Of a stretch of DNA of 36,759 nt, positions 33,545-36,759 are shown one piece after another (the stretch's first letter is position 1; every line of letters starts with the position of its first letter). Source of the DNA: Calothrix sp. MO_167.B12 (GTDB lineage: Bacteria; Cyanobacteriota; Cyanobacteriia; Cyanobacteriales; Nostocaceae); the NCBI GenBank assembly GCA_030066045.1, contig JASJCJ010000033.1, positions 1 to 36,759 on the forward strand, given 5' to 3'. The position numbers were made by a program, and so were the translations under genes. The notes under the pieces were generated by a model. That model did not search any database and had not been told where the DNA came from. It worked only from the letters and a program-made list of their open reading frames with translations.

Positions 33545-34108
33545 ATGTCAAAGCAAAATCAACGTCAATTATTACTATTTTCCCTTGCTTCTGTCCTTAC
33601 AGGGGCAACCATGCTCGTGGGAGTAAGTATTTACTTGGCATTGAGAGCTGTAGATACATCATCAGATACATCATCAGATACATCATCAGATACATCATCA
33701 ACCAAAGAATATTCTTCAACACCACCAGTGGAAACTTCAGCACCATCATTAACAACTCCAAATACACCCATAGTTCCCACACAAGTAAAACCATCAACTC
33801 CCACACAAGTAAAACCATCCCCAAAAAATCTCGGTGGTGTTGATTGGCGAGGTAAAGATTTGCGAAGAATGGATTTACAAAATGCCAATTTAGGGGGTTC
33901 AAATTTAGAGCATGCGAATTTAAGCGGTGTCAACTTGGGTGGTGCTAATCTCAGTGGAGCAAACCTGAATCATGCCAACCTTACTAATGCGGATTTGAGA
34001 AGAGCAGATTTGAGGGGTGCAAATCTCAGTCACACCCAACTTCAAGGTGCTAATTTGCATGAAGCGCTCTTAGATGGTGCTAACTTCACTGGTGCAATTA
34101 TGCCGTAG
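33545..34108 (+). CDS. Membrane-anchored pentapeptide-repeat protein
   Basis: I place the start at 33545 (MSKQNQRQLLLFSLASVLTG), giving 187 residues; the upstream open frame is repeat DNA. A hydrophobic anchor covers about residues 9-32. Then come a DTSS motif four times (residues 37-52, from a 12-bp DNA repeat at 33653-33700), a Thr/Pro-rich linker with VPTQVKPS and TPTQVKPS, and about 75 residues of pentapeptide repeats of the A(N/D)LXX type (LQNANLGGSNLEHANLSG and on), which form a right-handed beta helix. Such proteins are common in cyanobacteria and mostly uncharacterised. The lack of a Shine-Dalgarno sequence suggests weak or unusual initiation. Confidence 0.8.
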   Translation: MSKQNQRQLLLFSLASVLTGATMLVGVSIYLALRAVDTSSDTSSDTSSDTSSTKEYSSTPPVETSAPSLTTPNTPIVPTQVKPSTPTQVKPSPKNLGGVDWRGKDLRRMDLQNANLGGSNLEHANLSGVNLGGANLSGANLNHANLTNADLRRADLRGANLSHTQLQGANLHEALLDGANFTGAIMP

Positions 34109-34399
34109 CATAAATCGCAAACCAATTACCAATTATGGCGTTACAGATTTGAAGTATAAATATGGGGTGCTCGGTGACGTTGCATTCCAACGCCATCGAA
34201 CAAGGGTTTTGGAATCATGCAAAATAATTTTCACGCTATGGATTCAGCAACGCTACAATTATTTGGTCAGTGACACCAATCACAGCAATACTTATTTAAT
34301 ATCACTCTTCTCAGCTGTGGTTATCACTGGGATAAAGCCCAAAATCCGCCATATATATTTATAGGGATAGTTTTTATCATGGTGTGAGAGAGAGGGATT
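34109..34399. other. Intergenic region after the pentapeptide gene
   Basis: No gene is seen. GGTGACGTTGCATTCCAACG and GATTCAGCAACGC-type sequence suggest an old mobile-element fragment. TATATTTATAGGGATAG (about 34353-34369) may be a promoter for the small frame that follows. Confidence 0.35.
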
Positions 34400-34543
34400 A
34401 TGGGTGAAAAACTACTATTAGCGATCGCATTGACCTTTGCTGTTAGCTTATTTGCGAATGCTGGTCTATCTTCATCGCCTCAATCATCGAGAAATCTCAG
34501 TTGGGAAAGCTTACCAATTTCTAATTTTATTCTGAAACACTAA
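34400..34543 (+). CDS. Possible 47-aa secreted peptide
   Basis: The frame begins MGEKLLLAIALTFAVSLFAN, a good signal peptide (lysine, hydrophobic core, likely cleavage after FANA). It then has a Ser-rich mature part of about 25 residues ending SLPISNFILKH. GAGAGGGA lies just before the ATG, and a TATTTATAG box is about 35 bases upstream. I know no family for it. The coordinates do not overlap the convergent Uma2 gene. Confidence 0.4.
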   Translation: MGEKLLLAIALTFAVSLFANAGLSSSPQSSRNLSWESLPISNFILKH

Positions 34544-34569
34544 TCAAATTATCTGAACTTCGCGATCAA

Positions 34570-35184
34570 TTATTCTTTATCTTGTTGACGAACGTCCGAT
34601 TCTATCCCTTCAAATTCAACTTTATCGTAAATATCTGCCAGGAAAATCTCCAAGGGAAACGAATTTAGGGATATTACTGTATCAGCTCCATCATATTCTG
34701 AAAAAGTCCAGCTTTTGTTACCATTCTTAAAATATTGTTCCACATGCATGGTGTACTGGTCGATGAGAAGATATTCTTGAAAACTGTCAATGGTTCGATA
34801 GGCTGCAAACTTTTTATCTTTGTCGTAGCTTCTGGTAGATGCAGACAGCACCTCAGCAATCATTAATGGATTAGTAATTGTGTCTCGTCTTCCTTGTTGT
34901 AGCTCTAATTCTCCTTGAACCACCATCACATCAGGATAAGTATAAATACGCTGGTTCGGAATCCATAGCCTTTGATCTGTGACAAAGACTCGATAGGGTT
35001 GACGCTTCAGGGTAAAGTTGAGCGCAGCATGGAAGTTACCCGTAATTGTATTATGATTTGGGGTTCCACCAGTCATGAGGACAACCTCACCGTTGATGTA
35101 TTCATGGCGTTCTGGGGAATTAACTTCATACTCCAGATATTCTTCAGGTGTATAAATCTTTTTTGATTCAGCTTGCATAATCAT
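34570..35184 (-). CDS. Uma2-family (DUF820) PD-(D/E)XK nuclease-like protein
   Basis: The second Uma2 protein of the window has 204 residues (or 202 from the second Met). The N-terminal YTPEEYLEYEVNSPERHEYI and INGEVVLMTGGTPNHN are typical, as are the core YPDVMVVQGELE, NPLMIAEVLSASTRSYDKDKK and KFAAYRTIDSFQEYLLID, which contain the D, E and K of the nuclease fold. It is only distantly similar to the copy at 22749, so the two are not a recent duplication. It stands alone. Function in the cell is unproven. Confidence 0.9.
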   Translation of the reverse strand: MIMQAESKKIYTPEEYLEYEVNSPERHEYINGEVVLMTGGTPNHNTITGNFHAALNFTLKRQPYRVFVTDQRLWIPNQRIYTYPDVMVVQGELELQQGRRDTITNPLMIAEVLSASTRSYDKDKKFAAYRTIDSFQEYLLIDQYTMHVEQYFKNGNKSWTFSEYDGADTVISLNSFPLEIFLADIYDKVEFEGIESDVRQQDKE

Positions 35185-35525
35185 ACAATTTTAACCCCTA
35201 ATTTGATGATGAATACACAGTGGAACAGGTGGCTATATCACTATTTTAAGAGTAGCCACCCAAGTCGGAAATTGAATTCCCTGGTTATTAATGAAAAATA
35301 TGGCTCTTCCGTACCTTTCATGGTAAATAAATTATTACTTATTACTTACAGGACTTACGTAATTGTCACAATAAGTGGTTGGTGCGTAACGTTATAAGTC
35401 TTATTGCTACGTTCAAATACTTTCGTACCTCACGCACCCTACGCCAAAAAATATTCCAGTTGCGTAAGTCCTAACTTATTACTTATTACTTATTACTTAT
35501 TACTTAATGAGATTGAGGTTAGTCG
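35185..35525. other. 341-bp intergenic region with an element inside heptamer repeats
   Basis: It contains TTACTTA heptamers (35333-35349 and 35472-35506) on either side of a MITE-like element. Sequence 35185-35330 shows nothing I can name. The promoter of the agmatine deiminase gene is not obvious. Confidence 0.5.
35349..35472. mobile_element. MITE-like element with AGGACTTACG ends
   Basis: CAGGACTTACGTAATTG at the left and CCAGTTGCGTAAGTCCT at the right are inverted repeats (AGGACTTACGYAA core). The 124-bp element has no frame and sits inside a TTACTTA heptamer array. Its interior GGTTGGTGCGTAACGTTAT matches the fragment at 3455-3500. The ends resemble termini of cyanobacterial insertion sequences as I recall them. 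Confidence 0.6.
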
Positions 35526-36617
35526 ATGCAAAGACTGAATTATAATCCTAAGAAAAAGGGTTTTTATATGCCAGCTCAATGGGCAGCCCATGAATTGACA
35601 ATTTTAGCCTGGCCCTTCGGAGAAAGTGAGTGGCAGGGAGCATTGGCTGAGGTGCGGCGTGAGTTCATGGCTTTTCTCCGAAGGATTATGGAAGATGAAC
35701 TAGTGCTATTGCTTTTGGCTCCTGGAGAAGAGGAGAGTTTTGCACAGGCACAGCGTGATGAGTTTCTTAGCCCCTCTGGTTGGGCTAATCTTCGTCTGGC
35801 AACGGTAGCCCTCGATGATATCTGGATGCGTGACATTGCTCCCATTCAACTGATACAGAAAGGTTCAGAGCATCTGATACCCGTAAAGTGGCAGTTTAAT
35901 GGCTGGGGTGGAAAGTTTTCCCATAGCCAGGATTGTACAGCAGGTTATAAACTGCTGGAGCTTATGGGGGTAGATAATTTTTTTGATGTGCCTGTGATTT
36001 TGGAGGGGGGAGCAGTTGAGGTGGATGGGAAGGGAACTGGGCTGACAACTCGCTGCTGCTTGTTAAACCCGAATCGCTCCAGATTAGATGAAGAGCAATT
36101 AAGCCAAATCATCAAAGATTATTTTGGACTAGAAAGGTTAGTCTGGTTGGATAATGGTTTGGTGGGAGATCATACAGATGGACATATCGATATGGTTGCC
36201 CGTTTCACACCAAGTGGTAATATCTTGATTAATCACACAGAGGATAGGTGCAACCCTCATTTTCATGCGCTTCAAGACAATTATGAGCAGCTAAGTAAAT
36301 ACTTTGGTGCAAATCGCCTCGTTTTTCTCCCATTACCGCAGCAGACTATCAAAAATGCTGTTACTGAGGACTTTGCCGATTTTAGTCGAATAGAAGGGCT
36401 AGTTTGTGCAAACTATGCTAATTTTTATGTGACGACACACAGTGTAATTGTACCCGCTTTTGAAGATCCAACGGACGAAGTGGCGCGTAGTATTGTAGCG
36501 AGCTGCTTTCCTCAGCATAAAGTAGTGAGTTTGACAGCCAAGGCTATCTTGCAGCATGGAGGAGGTATCTTCAACTGTTTGGCACAGCAGGTACCGAAAA
36601 GGACTTTGGTTAAATAA
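35526..36617 (+). CDS. aguA: Agmatine deiminase
   Basis: This enzyme converts agmatine to N-carbamoylputrescine in polyamine synthesis and arginine breakdown. The 363-residue protein shows FYMPAQWAAHELTILAWP at residues 13-30, WMRDIAP at 100-106, the LEGGAVEVDGKGT segment at 159-171, HTDGHID at 216-222 and the catalytic Cys351 in GGGIFNCLAQQVP. Start MQRLNYNPKKKGFYMP fits because family members carry about 10-15 residues before the MPAEW motif. It is complete and alone. Its stop codon lies 4 bases from an IS200/IS605-like right end oriented towards it. Confidence 0.93.
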   Translation: MQRLNYNPKKKGFYMPAQWAAHELTILAWPFGESEWQGALAEVRREFMAFLRRIMEDELVLLLLAPGEEESFAQAQRDEFLSPSGWANLRLATVALDDIWMRDIAPIQLIQKGSEHLIPVKWQFNGWGGKFSHSQDCTAGYKLLELMGVDNFFDVPVILEGGAVEVDGKGTGLTTRCCLLNPNRSRLDEEQLSQIIKDYFGLERLVWLDNGLVGDHTDGHIDMVARFTPSGNILINHTEDRCNPHFHALQDNYEQLSKYFGANRLVFLPLPQQTIKNAVTEDFADFSRIEGLVCANYANFYVTTHSVIVPAFEDPTDEVARSIVASCFPQHKVVSLTAKAILQHGGGIFNCLAQQVPKRTLVK

Positions 36618-36620
36618 TAA

Positions 36621-36759
36621 TTGACTACTCCCACCCCTAAAGGGAGTGGGATTCAGATAGTTAGAAGTTAGGATTAACTATCTTATCTACATCGAACAGG
36701 TTTAATTGCTCGCCTAACGAGTTCCCCGGCAAACGCTTTTTGCTGCGAGAGCGGCGTTT
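36621..36759 (-). mobile_element. IS200/IS605-like right end with partial 3' end of a gene (tnpB?)
   Basis: On the minus strand a frame is open from the window edge to the stop at 36661-36663, reading KRRSRSKKRLPGNSLGEQLN and then LFDVDKIVNPNF. After 7 bases comes GAATCCCACTCCC ... GGGAGTAGTCAA, a GAAT-hairpin-AGT(N)GTCAA-type end (arms CCCACTCCC/GGGTGGGAG, 36627-36650) like the one at 17225-17289. The layout (gene end, short spacer, subterminal hairpin, TCAA) fits a tnpB with its right-end/omega RNA region. The C-terminal residues alone do not prove TnpB, and most of the gene is outside the window. Confidence 0.45.

Overview
The window is chromosomal DNA of a cyanobacterium, most likely a filamentous member of the Nostocales (Calothrix/Nostoc-like). 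The reasons are the many HIP1 octamers (GCGATCGC), typical cyanobacterial housekeeping genes (a SecA without a C-terminal zinc motif, an FtsH3-like protease, a cyanobacterial pheS), Uma2 nucleases, a CHAT-STAND-TPR protein, and intergenic DNA packed with heptanucleotide repeats, purine-rich tandem repeats and short palindromic elements. The placement is from gene and repeat style only; there is no rRNA gene to confirm it.

Layout. 1-2.6 kb: a truncated HD-domain relic and a WYL/winged-helix protein of the CRISPR-associated TIGR03985 type, then repeat-rich DNA. 2.7-5.1 kb: ung diverging from a hydantoinase/oxoprolinase B subunit gene. 5.1-7.0 kb: a purine-rich tandem array, several MITE-like elements and one small secreted protein. 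7-13.7 kb, minus strand: secA, a membrane-anchored dihaem cytochrome c, a MoxR ATPase and ribF. 14-16.1 kb, minus strand: a metallo-beta-lactamase-fold hydrolase and surE. 16.1-17.35 kb: a gene-poor segment holding a strongly structured RNA that resembles the HEARO/omega RNA of IscB elements but has no iscB, plus an IS200/IS605-like remnant. 17.35-22.5 kb, plus strand: pheS, a cyanobacterial hypothetical protein, a class IV aminotransferase (probable aminodeoxychorismate lyase) that seems to start at ATT, and ftsH. 22.7-27.7 kb, minus strand: a Uma2 nuclease between two copies of a palindromic repeat, and a 1271-aa CHAT-NTPase-TPR protein. 28.1-33.3 kb, minus strand: the hydantoinase/oxoprolinase A subunit gene, glgA and hemC. 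33.5-36.6 kb: a pentapeptide-repeat protein, a possible 47-aa secreted peptide, a second Uma2 nuclease and agmatine deiminase. The window ends inside an apparent IS200/IS605 element.

Most genes are independent housekeeping units with no large operon; ribF-moxR is the only close same-strand pair that looks co-transcribed. The two subunits of the hydantoinase/oxoprolinase enzyme lie about 23 kb apart on opposite strands. The mobile layer is the notable part. Palindromic elements have entered coding sequence in frame (clearly in the CHAT gene, probably in hyuB), tandem arrays begin at or just after stop codons, and RNA ends of two OMEGA-type systems (IscB-like and TnpB-like) persist within 1.2 kb without an intact nuclease gene. 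The best candidate for something not previously described is the orphan omega-like RNA whose 3' end carries the ribosome binding site of surE.
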